A stretch of DNA of 64,000 nucleotides, taken from positions 11,380,019-11,444,018 of the forward strand of contig CM069608.1 of assembly GCA_035771175.1 (NCBI GenBank). Direction: 5' to 3'. The translations under genes and the position numbers were made by a program. The DNA is from Paratinospora sagittata (lineage: Eukaryota; Streptophyta; Magnoliopsida; Ranunculales; Menispermaceae). This document shows, one piece after another, positions 46,205 through 57,262 of this stretch (its first letter is position 1; each line of letters begins with the position of its first letter). A model generated the notes under the pieces. It did no database searches, was not told the DNA's origin, and saw only the letters and a list, made by a program, of their open reading frames with translations.

Positions 46205-48458
46205 TGTTGGCCCAGTATTATAGTCCAAGAGGGGGGTTTAATTGGACTTGGCGGATTTTCGCGTTACCTTGCAGATATTTTAATTAAAAAAGTAATGTGC
46301 GCAGTAGGTAACAATCCAAATAACAAATGCAAAAAAGATAAATGAACACAGAGGATTTAGAGTGGTTCAGTTCCCCTTGAACCTACGCCCATTACCCAAT
46401 TACCACGATCAGGATTTTCCAATACATTATTGGCTAATCACTTACGGGTGTGATTAGAAGTCGTTTACACTCTAACCGACACAAGAGCTTGGTTAGAAAA
46501 GCCACAACCACTAACCCACACCAAGGCTTGGTTAAAAACCCACAAACTAGCCTACACCAGGGCTTGGCTAGAAAGCCACACTTGTAATCCACTTACGGGA
46601 GTCGTTACATGCCGTACAAAATAAGGTAATGTCCCGGTTGACTTAATCAAGTCAACAATACATCAAGATTACAAAAGATATAGAGAAGTGTGCAACAACA
46701 CTCTTAACAATATAAACTTACAATCTTGAATAAGTCAACAATAATATTCTAACCACTATGATTTTAAATGATGCAAAGTATTGAAATAGGTTTTTCTCAA
46801 ATGCAATTGATTCAAATATATGTTATGTAAAATAGTGAATCGAATATGCACAACTATTAAGATATTGATTCTAAACAATAATAAGTTTAAAGCTAGAGAA
46901 TCAATATATCATGATGATCAAAACTTGATGATTCTAAATAAATATGTGATTAAGATCAAGAATTAAAAAAATCAAGTATGATCAAAAACTTCGATTCAAT
47001 ATAATATAATGTTAACATATGAATCGATTTCTCAAACTATTTATGAAACCACTAAGCGAGGTATTTTGTTATGGAGATCAAGATAGGGTTTCAGCATCAC
47101 AACTCAATACAAAATCAGTTTTAAATATGATAATTTAAGCACAAAACTTATTTGCATAAACGAATATCACAAGAATCTAGATATAGAAATGTATACCCCA
47201 CTAGGTAAGGTTGAAGCTCCAAGATTCTTCTTGTGTGAAGTTGGATGTGAGAAATCACGATTAAGACTCAAATAGAAGATGTAGAAAGCACTTGAATCAT
47301 CTTGAACACTTGCACAAGAGAAACTCCCAAGTTTCTCAAGTTTGAAAGATGTGGAGAAATCACTCAAGAACTTGTTGTTGGCTTGTATAAAGACTAATAC
47401 GAAAAATGCACAAGTTCTCTAAGTTTTTCAAAAGTTGCTCTTCAAATGAGCAAGTGTGATATTTATAGATAAACACCACACCGAGGCACAAGAACTTGTT
47501 CCCTGGCACAGGAACGCGTTCCCTACCACAGGAGCGCGTTTCTGGTTTGAAATCTGAAAAATCTCAGATTTCCCTCCAATTAAGAAGCGTGTTCCTCAAT
47601 ATGTCTGTTGGGCATAGGAATGGGTTCCTTCAACAAAAACCACTAACTCTTAAAGTTTTTCCTATTTTGCCCTTGGCAACAAGAGCGCGTTCCTTCTTAA
47701 AAAAGTGTGTTCCTTTTCTCTAATAAAAAAAAATTTGAGTCTTGAAAAAAGCCACAGGAGGGCGTTCCTCTTACAAGGAGCGCGTTCTTTAAACCCTGAT
47801 AAAAAATCACTTAGTTTCGGGAAAAAGCTCAGGAGCGCGTTCCTTCACTAAGAAGAGAAATAAACTCAATCTTTTTTTTATCATAATAGGTTTAAGACAT
47901 TGTCAAAAACATAGACTAACATTTTAAAACATTTTTGACAAGATTGAGGTACAGTTAACACAGCTAAACATGAGTGATTCGATCGATTAAACCAATGATC
48001 AAAACAATAAGTACAAAATACGTGAAACGATAAAACCATGCAAAGTTGACAAGATGAATGCATATTGAACACTGATCAATATATGTATGATAAACAATTA
48101 TAAATACGTGATAGCATAATTATCAAACTAAAATGTGTGCATGCATGATTAATCATATAATAATGTATATGCATGAGAATGATAAACTATATGAATGATT
48201 TTTGAAAAGATTAAAATCATGTATGGTTGGAACATGTAAATGTTATTCTACAGCACTAAGATTCTAATAAAGAAATACAACCATGAAGCTCTTGAATCTT
48301 CGTAAGGTGTTGTTACTTCCACATGCTTTGACAATGCAGTTGAATCCATTTGATATATCTAATTAGCACTGAAACAACTACGTCAAAGAGATTAGTTATC
48401 ATAAGTATGTTGTTTGCAATCATCAAAACAAAACTGGGTGAGAGTAGTTACATCAACA
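46205..48458 (-). mobile_element. SIRE-type LTR (copy A)
   Basis: On the minus strand it begins TGTTGATGTAACTACTCTC right after a polypurine tract AAAAAGGGGGAGAT (48,459-48,472) and carries TTTTGATGATTGCAAACAAC near its start. It ends AACCCCCCTCTTGGACTA...GGGCCAACA (46,205). The length of 2.25 kb and both ends match the SIRE/Maximus LTR class seen at 499-3257. It is the 3' LTR of an element whose internal region is truncated after about 420 bp. Confidence 0.75.
47486..47842. repeat. Cluster of GGAACGCGTTCC-type palindromes in LTR copy A
   Basis: At least eight variants of GGA(A/G)CGCGTTCC within 360 bases, including the perfect 12-bp palindrome GGAACGCGTTCC at 47,511-47,522. Other copies lie near 47,531, 47,584, 47,692, 47,757, 47,777 and 47,832. 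The spacers between them are unrelated. Confidence 0.85.
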
Positions 48459-48880
48459 ATCTCCCCCTTTTTGATGATTTCAAACAAATTTACTATTGGC
48501 CTGATTGAAGCAAGAAACACGATTTCTCAAGTGAATGAATGAGTTAAGTGAATAATTTTATCATGCCACTTTTAAGAATATACCACTTAATAAACGATTT
48601 AACATTCAATAATAATCAATCAGACACCAATAAAAGCATACTAAAAAATATGATAAATAAACACAAAATGTACATGTGATCATCATAGATGCGTACATAA
48701 AAAAATAAAGCTCAAATAACACAAGTACAACAAAAGTACAAAAGTAAAAACAAAAAATACAAAACATCTCCAAAATGTATATCCAAACTCCAAGCACTCC
48801 CCCTGAGTATGTGCACAGAATGATCTAGTCAATCAGATCAATCATACTAATCTCTTATCCTTTTGAAACATCAAAAAGAG
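48459..48880 (-). other. 3' non-coding internal remnant of SIRE copy A
   Basis: Contains the polypurine tract beside LTR A, and on the minus strand a TTTTTGATGTTTCAAAAGG word near 48,862 that recurs near 50,045 in copy B (TTTTTGATGTTTTCAAAAGG). This is the typical SIRE pol-LTR spacer. No env-like ORF is supported. Confidence 0.5.
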
Positions 48881-49767
48881 GGTATGCCTAGGACGGAGGT
48901 GACGATCGAGGATCAAGAGATCCTAGCCCAGTGAACATATCTGGTGAGGTTGGGGCATCGTCTTCCATGGGGGTGGTACTAGCATCCGCATTAGGTATGA
49001 CAGCGGTGGCAGTAGATGAGGTAGAAAATAAGGAACCCCTCTCATCTCATCATGGTGAAGTGGGTGAAAAGAGGCATATGTATCCTCGTGAAGTCGTCAA
49101 TTTCCCAAAAGCTTAGGGAGAGTGCTAATCAGGCATTAGCGTCTTAATGGGCTTAACGATTAGTTTCCCAGAATGACAAGAAGGGCGCTAACGGGCTCAA
49201 TGTCCTACTTGAAAATATGTCCACACATTTCCAGAAACTAGTAGCGTCCTGATGGAAAGGTAACGTCCTGTAGTGTTGGCTTGACATTAAATCACTAGCC
49301 ATTGCACTGGACCTCTATCAGCGTCCTCATAAACACTTAACATGATTTTTTTGATTTTTCACTTTTGAAATCCGATCAAATCATATCAAACTTTGTACTC
49401 TTTGGATCAAATCAAACACTTTGAAAAACATTCAAATAGTTTGAAATTTATTTCAAAACAACTTGAATTGATTAAACACATTTTTACTAAGAATCAAAAT
49501 ATTCTCTAAATCACGTGAAAAGCTTATGAGTTGATGATTTTGCTGAATCATGTGATGAGTAAGATTCTACAAGCCAAAGCATTATATATCATCTAAAAGT
49601 AATATTAGCAGCTTCAATCAATACAGTCTTCAACACGATCACGATCCTTCTTTTTTTGAGCTTCTTCGATAAGCTTCTTCATGCTTTATCATATGAAGTA
49701 TATTTCAAAATGTGATTTGTAATCATCAAAATATCTCTCATGGGTCATGCGGGTTATTGTGATAATG
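48881..49767 (-). mobile_element. 5' part of a second SIRE LTR (copy B), truncated
   Basis: On the minus strand it starts directly after the polypurine tract AAAAAAGGGGGAGAT (49,768-49,783) and carries TTTTGATGATTACAAATCAC near 49,735-49,715. It contains GGCGCT / AGCGTCC words (49,137-49,330) like those of the solo LTR at 499-3257. About 900 bp remain, so the 3' part is lost where copy A's spacer begins. Confidence 0.6.
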
Positions 49768-50104
49768 ATCTCCCCCTTTTTTATGATTTCAAACACATTA
49801 CTGCAGGCCATAAAGCAAGCTAGATAATATGAATGCATGCAGATACAAGATGTGAAGAATAATGTCATGCAATTTACTATATAATTATGATATCATCGTG
49901 TGAGCACACATACATACAAAAATGTAATTCAATGTTTCCCCTGACTCTCCCCCTTATTTATAGATATTTCATTTTCATGCAAGGTCAAAGGAAGATAGAG
50001 TTTCTTGCTTTAATGGTGTTTGTTTCTCCCCCTTTTGAAAACATCAAAAAGAGTGAAATGTGTGTACTCCTGCCTCGTTTGTGTCAAAATATCTCTGTAT
50101 TATG

Positions 50105-51619
50105 CTAAGTATTTAGATTTGATTCTGAAAACATGCCTAATTCTCTTATGATATAAACAAACTGATCTTTTGGTGTTTTAGTAAAAATATCAGTAAGCAA
50201 ATCTTTAGTTTCAACGTGAGTAAGCTTTACATCCCCTTTTAGCACATTATCTCTCAAGAAATGATGTCTTATCTGAAAGTGTTTCATTCTTCAGTGCAAA
50301 ACAAGATGTTTGGAAATGTTGATAGCACTTGTATTGTCACATAAAATGTCAGTGCAATCAACATGAATTTGGTAGTCTTGAAGTTGTTGTTTCGTCTATT
50401 AAACTTGAGAACAATAGCTATAAGTTGCAACATAGTTTGTTTCAGCTGTGGACAATGCCACAGAATGTTGTTTTATGTTGAACTAGAAAATTAAAGAATT
50501 TCCTAAGAAATGACAGAATCCAGAGGTATTTTTCCTATTAGTTAGACTGCTAGCATAATCTGAGTCTACATAACTTTTAAGTTCAAATGGAGTACCTTTG
50601 GAATACCAAATTCCAAGATCATTTGTGTCATTTATATATCTAAAGATTCTTTTGACACATTTCAGATGTGATTCTTTGGGATTGAATTGAAATCCTGCAC
50701 ACAAACAAACGCTGAACATGATATCAAGTCTACTTGCTGTGAGATAAAGTAAGCTTCCAATCATACTTCTATATAGTTTGAGATCTATAGGCTTTCCTTT
50801 TTCATCTTTGTCTAACTTGATTACAGAGTTACATGGACTATCAATGATTTTTAGATTGTTCATGTTGAACTTTTTTATCATTTCCTTAGCATACTTTGAT
50901 TGGCTTATAAATGTGTCATCAGGCATTTGCTTAATTTGCAAACCAAGAAAGTATGTAAGTTCTCTTATCATACTCATTTCAAACTCATCTTGCATAATAA
51001 GCTTAGAAAACTCACTACAAAGATTATTGTTTGATGCACCAAGTATGATATCATCCACACATATTTGAATAATCAACATATCAATATTTTGGTGTTTGAT
51101 AAACAAAGTATGATCAAGTTTTCCTTTTTGAAATTTGTGATCTAAAAGAAATGAACTGAGTCTATCATACCAAGCTCTAGGGTTTGTCTAAGTCCATATA
51201 AAGTTTTGTGGAGTTTGAGCACATATTTCGGGTTATGGGCATCCTCAAAACCAGGAGGTTGTTCTACATATACCTCTACATTGATGTAGCCATTTAGAAA
51301 TGCACTTTTTACATCCATTTGGTATAAGAAAAAATTTTGGTAACAAACATTGGCAAATAACATTCTGATTTCCTCTATTCTTGCTACTGGGGCAAAGGCT
51401 TCCTCGAAGTCGATGTCTTCTTCTTGATTGTAACTTTGTACAACCAATCGAGCTTTATTTCAGACTATGATACCTTGTTCATCCTTTTTGTTTCTAAAAA
51501 CTCATTTTGTTCTGATAATAGATTGATGAGATGGTATAGGAACTAATTCTCATACGTTGTTTCTAACAAAGTGTCCTGGCTCTTCTTGCATAACACGAAT
51601 CCAATTCTCATCCTTTAGT
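50105..51619 (-). pseudogene. SIRE/Maximus-type copia RT and RNase H relic (copy B)
   Basis: Minus strand. Starts with KDENWIRVMQEE (near 51,600), then SYNQEEDIDFEEAFAPVARI, YQMDVKSAFLNGYINVEVYV, KTLYGLRQ, then IQICVDDIILGASNNNLCSE (catalytic box CVDD), FEMSMIRELTYFLGLQIKQ, YRSMIGSLLYLTASRLDIMF, and the RNase H blocks YVDSDYASSLTNRKNTSGFC and IRHHFLRDNVLKGDVKLTHV. Frameshifts near 51,160, 51,120 and 50,480. The upstream part (gag, protease, integrase) is cut off at 51,620 by a gypsy insertion. The polypurine tract and LTR B follow downstream. Confidence 0.88.
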
Positions 51620-51928
51620 TGTCAGGACCCCTTTCACAATCCCCCAGGGCATCCTGACCGGCACATAAATCTAACCATCCTATCACCCATAAAACCATTA
51701 GAGTCATGCTAAGCCTCAATCGAGACTCAGACAAAGTCTCCCCTGTAAACTGGACATCTCACAATCTCAACAACCGGATAAACATCTCATATAAATCATC
51801 ATCAACACATATATGCATCACATCAAACCAAATATATATGTATCATCATCCCCATCAAAAATATTTCATCCCATACCTAAGGATCATCATATCCGTTATT
51901 AAATTCTATACTTTGTTAACATCTAACA
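51620..51928 (-). mobile_element. 3' LTR (or its remnant) of a gypsy relic
   Basis: On the minus strand it ends GGGGTCCTGACA at 51,620. The identical last 15 bases occur at 53,616-53,630 next to the primer site of the same element, confirming they are LTR ends. The start near 51,928 (TGTTAGATGTTAAC) is a guess. TTAGT (51,615-51,619) would be the left target copy. Confidence 0.6.
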
Positions 51929-51936
51929 GTCACTAA

Positions 51937-52623
51937 CTAAACAATGCATTGCTCACAAATCATGTTAGGGTAGATTCTTTCCCCTGTTGCCGTACTCAAC
52001 ATTAGCCATGTACTAGCTCTAACAAGAGTAAGTTTTAATCTATCTACTACATGTCCAGAAATAAAAGATAATGTAGAACCAACATCAATAAGCACATACA
52101 TAGGTATTTCACAGATAATGATCATACCTTTCACTAATGTCTTTGATGCTTCTAGATCAGGTTCAGTCACTGCTTTAGCTTTTTCTCTACTAATAGGCTG
52201 AGGAGTGCTTCCTTGAGATACTACTGGTGGATTCGGACACTCAAACCTCCGATGTCCAGGCTGTCCACACTGATAGCAAATATATGGTGTTCTAGGTGTA
52301 GTAGATCCCACCTGTGAAGCTGTGTTAGGTACTCTAAAAGTCTGACTCTCACGCCCTCTGCCTCTACCTCTGCCTCTACCTCTGGCATATGTATGTTCAA
52401 CTGGTGGTTTAGTCGTAGTACTTTGAGTCTGTATAGCAATCAGTATGGATGGAGTAGTCTCAGACTGAATCACAACTTCTCCTGGTATAATATGGAACTC
52501 ACTCTGTGCACCCTTACTGAATTTTTGTCTTTCCCCCCACTTCTTTTTACCCCATGAAGATTGTGGCTTACTACCAGAAGTTGCATGTATCTGTGGTGCC
52601 CCACTCTGAGTCGCCTCCACCAT
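51937..52623 (-). pseudogene. Ty3-gypsy zinc knuckle and protease
   Basis: Minus strand. A Gly/Arg-rich tract (RGRGRGRGR), then the knuckle CYQCGQPGHRRFEC (C-x2-C-x4-H-x4-C), then the protease core VLIDVGSTLSFISGHVVDRL. In relatives the active site reads D-(S/T/P)-G-S-T; here Val sits at the second position. The frame ends soon after, and RT, RNase H and integrase are absent: the sequence goes straight into the LTR. It continues the gag relic at 52,771-53,439. Confidence 0.8.
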
Positions 52624-52770
52624 ACTAATGCTCCGCCAACTAAAATTTCAAAGCCCTATTAACAACTTGTTTTGTACTGATCTATCCCAGTCACAGACAA
52701 TGCCTGATGAATCACTAGTCTCAATCCCCCACAAAAGTATGAAATCCTTTCTTCCTCATCCTTAACTAAC

Positions 52771-53439
52771 TTAGGTGCATAAGCTGACAAACTCATACTC
52801 ACGTATTGTCATGTCACCTTGCTTGAAATTCAAAAACTCAAGCTTTTTCCTTTCTCTTTCAGTAGCAGGAACATACATTTCAAGGAAAAGTTCCTTAAAT
52901 CTAGCCCAGGTGTTTACTTGACCTTCAATAGTCAACCCTGATAGCCACCACTGCCCTGCATTACTTTCTAGCATGTGGGTAACAAACAAAACCTGAGTCT
53001 TATCATCAAGTTTTAAGGATCTGACATTCTTCTCCATATTGAAGATCTAATCCTCTGCCTGCTTGAGATTTACACCACCATAAAACTTATGAGGTTTCAT
53101 TCTCATAAACCTCTGCATCAAATAAGACTGATGCACCATCACTTCTATTGCTGATGATGTGGGTGTAAAGGTCGGTTGTGCTACAGTTGCAGCAGGCTCT
53201 GCTGCAATCTCTGTCCTATTAGTCTCTACCTCAACCCTACTAGGTCCAGCTTCTTGAGGCACTGCGTGAGTTCGTTGGGGCATTCCAACCTCTATCCTTG
53301 CCATCCACTCTTGCATCCGTGTATTCTGGGCCACCAATAATTGACCATGAGCCTCAACTAGCTCTTCCAACCTCTTAATTTTATCCTGATCTGTATGCTC
53401 CATACTTGAAATCTTTCTCGGTCTACCTCTCGTTCTCAT
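52771..53439 (-). pseudogene. Ty3-gypsy gag capsid
   Basis: Minus strand, start probably at 53,439 (MRTRGRPRKISSMEHTDQDK). A coiled-coil-like segment (KRLEELVEAHGQLLVAQNTR) and a Pro/Thr linker precede the capsid core MKPHKFYGGVNLKQAED, one stop (TAG at 53,046 where Trp is expected), then LESNAGQWWLSGLTIEGQVN and FKELFLEMYVPATERERKKL, the Retrotrans_gag core. The frame is lost near 52,771 and resumes at 52,623. Gag and knuckle style fit chromovirus-like gypsy lineages; lineage not proven. Confidence 0.8.
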
Positions 53440-53598
53440 ACAACTAAGAAAACAAATGTGGCAACCATCACATACAGAGAAGCAACAAATCATCTAATAT
53501 CATATCTACCATACTATATTACTACACACAGAAAATAATATAGTAAGGCTTATGCATTATCTTGAAGCTTTTAAATTCCTAAGTCTTTTACAAACCTA

Positions 53599-53630
53599 GG
53601 CTCTGATACCAACATTGTCAGGACCCCTTT
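53599..53630 (-). promoter_or_regulatory. Gypsy primer-binding site and 15-bp stub of the 5' LTR
   Basis: TGGTATCAGAGCC on the minus strand (53,599-53,611) is complementary to the 3' end of initiator tRNA-Met. Four bases away lies the LTR end AAAGGGGTCCTGACA (53,616-53,630). The rest of the 5' LTR is missing; viral sequence begins at 53,631. Confidence 0.85.
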
Positions 53631-55125
53631 TGTCGGTGACATTACTCTTGTTGAAAAACAATATAAACAAGAGTATTTTACAATGAAGTGTTGTTCTCTA
53701 AACAGACGAGATCTCCACAAACATTTTTTCAAAATGATTCTTCGGTATCATCTCCTCGATGGAATCAACAAACCAGATCTCAAATATACCTTCATTGCTT
53801 CTCTACCAGAAGAAGTTCACCCAAAACTTAATCGCCTCATTCTTGCTACTGGTAGACCGATTGATCAAATTTCCCTTGTAGAGATTTTCCAGTTTCTACT
53901 TACGGCTATTGAAAAGCTTTGTGAAATCCACAAGTCCATCAAAGAAATGGCTAGTCCTGATCACAATTTCAAACAAGCTTGCCGAAAGAAATATCTCGAA
54001 AAGAAGCTTAACTGCCATTGCAACGGGAAAAAGAAGAAGCCTAACGATTCTTTTGGGAATCATAAGAAATATAAAAAGAAACGATTCTTTTCTTCCAAGA
54101 AACGTTTTCCATGGAAAAAGAAAAGGAAACTTCGCTATTTCAAACGACGGAATTCTTCCCCAAAAGATGCTCGTTGTTATATCTGCAAGAAACCAGGACA
54201 TTATGCAAAACAATGCTCTGACAAAAAGAAGAGCCAACATTTGATAAACCAGATTCAACAATCTTATTCTATGCAGCCTGATCAAGATATTGAATCTGAA
54301 TTCTTTGAACAAGATTCTCCTGATGAAAATACAATTTTTGCCTACCAGGATTATTCATCGGATATATCTTCTACGGCCTCTTCTACAGATGATGATAATT
54401 TTATGGGAATGGTTTCTCAACCATCTTCTCCTTCTTTTCCAACAATAACTCCTAATCATATGATGCCCTATGCGCAAATCTCTCTGTTTCAATCAAAATA
54501 TGATCAACTCGTCAAGGTAATTGCTTATTTTGACACAGGTGCATATAAGAGTATGATGAACCCTCGTATTTTTCCTCCGGATTGTTGGAAGCCCCATAAA
54601 AAACTATTCAAAGCCGCCAACAATGAAGTCTTTCAGACAAACCTTATTACTGCCAAAAAGATTGGTCTGAAGTTCTTCCCAGATTTAATTATCTGGACTC
54701 ATATTATTGGTTGTGATCTTCCTGATAAGGATATCTTGTTTGGAATGGACATTTATTCCAAAACACCACTCATAATTCTACCTAATGGTATTCTGTATAA
54801 ACAACAGTTTCTTCCATATACCAGTGTGCCAAAGCTTTATGTTATCCAGGATACAAATGATCTACAAGCTAAACTCAAACGATCATTTACCGAGTCACAC
54901 AAGGATTTTACCAATCCTTCTCCTCTGTGGAAGAATGACCAGTTTTATGTCCATCTGCCTTTCAAACTGAATGAAGATATCAACCCAACCAAGGCAATCC
55001 ACCCAGGAATGCCTCCTAATGAGTTAGCTCTTGCCCGACAAGAATGTACTGAATTATTTGCCCAGGGTCTTATAGAACCAACCAATTCTGATTGGGCATG
55101 CCAAGCATTTTATGTGAACAAATGA
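53631..55125 (+). pseudogene. Pararetroviral capsid C-terminal part and aspartic protease
   Basis: Open from the left junction; the first ATG (53,683) is internal to the original protein. The capsid part has a long basic tract (about residues 105-155 from that ATG) and the zinc finger CYICKKPGHYAKQC (54,175-54,216), the RNA-binding finger conserved in this family. An acidic Ser-rich linker follows, then the protease with the active-site AYFDTGAYKSMM (near 54,524) and an ILFGMD motif near 54,736. It ends at a TGA (55,123-55,125) that lies in frame with the downstream RT. Relatives read through here, so it is a nonsense change, possibly a CpG transition of a CGA Arg codon. Confidence 0.85.
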
Positions 55126-56433
55126 GCTGAACAACGACGAGGTAAGAAAAGACTTGTAATCAACTATAAGCCTTTGAACACCTTCTTACGGGATGATAAA
55201 TTTCCCCTACCAAAAATACCGTCACAGCTCTCTCTCCTTGCCGGATCCACTATTTATAGCAAGTTTGATCTCAAAGCAGGATTTTGGCAACTTGGTATTC
55301 ATCCTGATGATCGTCCCAAAACAACATTTTGCATTCCCAATGCCCATTACCAATGGACGGTTATGCCTTTTGGTCTGAAGGTTGCTCCATCATTATTTCA
55401 GAAAGCTATGACAAAGATCTATGCTCCCTTGTTACATACAACATTGATCTACATTGATGATATTATTTTATTCTCTAAAAGTAATACTGATGATCAACAG
55501 CTTCTCCATCAATTTCTTGACATTACTGAAGTTGCAGGAATTATGCTCTCTGAAAAGAAAAACATTCTCAATACCACTGAAATTGATTTTCTTGGTATGA
55601 AATTTTATAATGGAGTTTATCAACCTGGTTCTCATATTGCTATAGAGCTGTTGCAGTTTCCTGATTCTCATCTCACCAGACAACAGTTACAGCAGTTCCT
55701 AGGTATAGTCAATTACCTTCGAACATTCTTGCCACGTGTTTCTCAATACACATATGTTCTATCTGCTCTCTTAAAAAATAATCCTCTGACTTGGCAAGAT
55801 AAACATACCACTGCAATACAACATCTGAAGGCTGCCTGTCAGAACCTTCTTCCTCTGGTTCTTCCTATTACAGGTTCTCTCATTCTTCAGACTGATGCCT
55901 CTGATAACTATTGGGGTGCTGTTCTCCTTGAAAAACAGGGTACTCATGACAATATTTGTGGCTATCAAAGTGGTAAATTCTCAGACACTGAACTTCATTA
56001 CCATATTTATATAAAAGAAATCCTTGCTGTTAAAAATGGTATTCAGAAGTTTGCCTTCTTCCTCAGACCAACACAATTTGAAATACAAATGGATGATTCA
56101 TCTTTTCCAAAGATGCTGGAATTCAAGAACAAAATGGTGTCGTCTGCTCAACTCTTACGCCTCCAAGAATGGTTTACTCAGTATAACTTTACTGTCAAAC
56201 ATATTCCAGGCCAGAAGAATGTTCTCACAGACTTTTTAACCCGTCCAATCCAAAAGACTAAGGTTCAAGCCTCTTTATTCACTGGCTATTATAACCTTCC
56301 TTTATTGTTTCAACCCAGACTTGTAACAAGGCCCAACCAATTCAATTCTATAACCAATTTGGGTCCATTCTTCTCATTTGTACAATCACTGTACCACCAG
56401 ACAGTTCTCAGCCCACAACGGCCCATGAGTTAA
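55126..56433 (+). pseudogene. Pararetroviral reverse transcriptase and RNase H
   Basis: Same frame as the preceding protease segment. RT blocks: KKRLVINYKPLN, FSKFDLKAGFWQ-type (YSKFDLKAGFWQL near 55,257), MPFGLKVAPSLFQKAM, and the catalytic YIDDIILFS (near 55,451). The RNase H domain has LQTDASDNYWGAVLLE (near 55,888) and ILAVKNG with the second catalytic residue nearby. Uninterrupted by stops over 436 codons, unusually well kept for this window. Within the virus the enzyme copies pregenomic RNA into DNA. The frame ends with TAA at 56,431. Confidence 0.9.
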
Positions 56434-57262
56434 ATGAATTGGCCCGGTCCAAATTATTTTATTATGCCCATCGGCATATAATGGATTTTCCCGAACAAAT
56501 GGAAAATGGTAATCCATTTCATCAAACCCGGCCATATCTGTTTCTTATTCACCTACGTACCATACTTACTGAAAATCTGTATTGGTATATTTGGTGTGTA
56601 TCTTGTCTCTACAAGATTGCTGTAGCATTTCTGCCATTGCAGCTGCTCAAACAAATTCAAAAACCTCAACCTTCTCGGATAAAAGACTGTTTACAGTTGT
56701 TTGCTCCGTTGTCTACCAGGACTACCCATATCAATGAAATCAGAGAACTACAGCCTCGTCGCCATACTGCTATATATATATATATATCTGCCACCAACCA
56801 TATGTTGATTCAGAACATGGTCTCGTCGTAGAACATTATCTTTAGCAGTTCCAATCATACTCATGCCATCTCTCTGACTCTGTTATATCTGGTCTCTGCA
56901 AATTTTTGAATGACATCAACAATCAACCAGATACGACACCACAAGTGATCCAAGGCCCTTGTGAATTTATTCCAGACGAACATCTCATGTCTCTCATCCA
57001 GTTACTCTCCCATCCAGAATCTTCGTCATCATCTCAGCCTCCACCACAGCGAGACAACACTCCTCTGACGTATGAACAAATTCTTGCTGAACAAGAAGCA
57101 CATGATGCCGCCTTAACAGAACTTGAAGGTCCTCCAGTATATGATTATTACAATGACAGTCAACCGTACTGGGATGATCTTGATGAAGAAGCCACAAAGA
57201 ATTTATTCCCCTCACATTCATGCTCCCATACACTGCCACTTACACCGTCAACATCTCCATAA
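56418..57262 (+). pseudogene. Second viral ORF downstream of RNase H
   Basis: It overlaps the end of the RNase H frame in a different frame. Segment 1 (to 56,831) begins ELARSKLFYYAHRHIMDFPE and ends at a stop after a TATATA run (56,770-56,787) that may have shifted the frame. Segment 2 (56,906-57,262) is acidic and Pro/Ser-rich (EFIPDEHLMSLIQLL, then PPVYDYYNDSQPYWDDL). Some petuvirus/florendovirus-type genomes carry an ORF of unknown function here. No domain is recognised. Confidence 0.55.

Noticed and set aside
48931..49116. 61-codon plus frame (Val/Ser/Glu-rich)
   Set aside because: Lies antisense in a truncated SIRE LTR with no homology.
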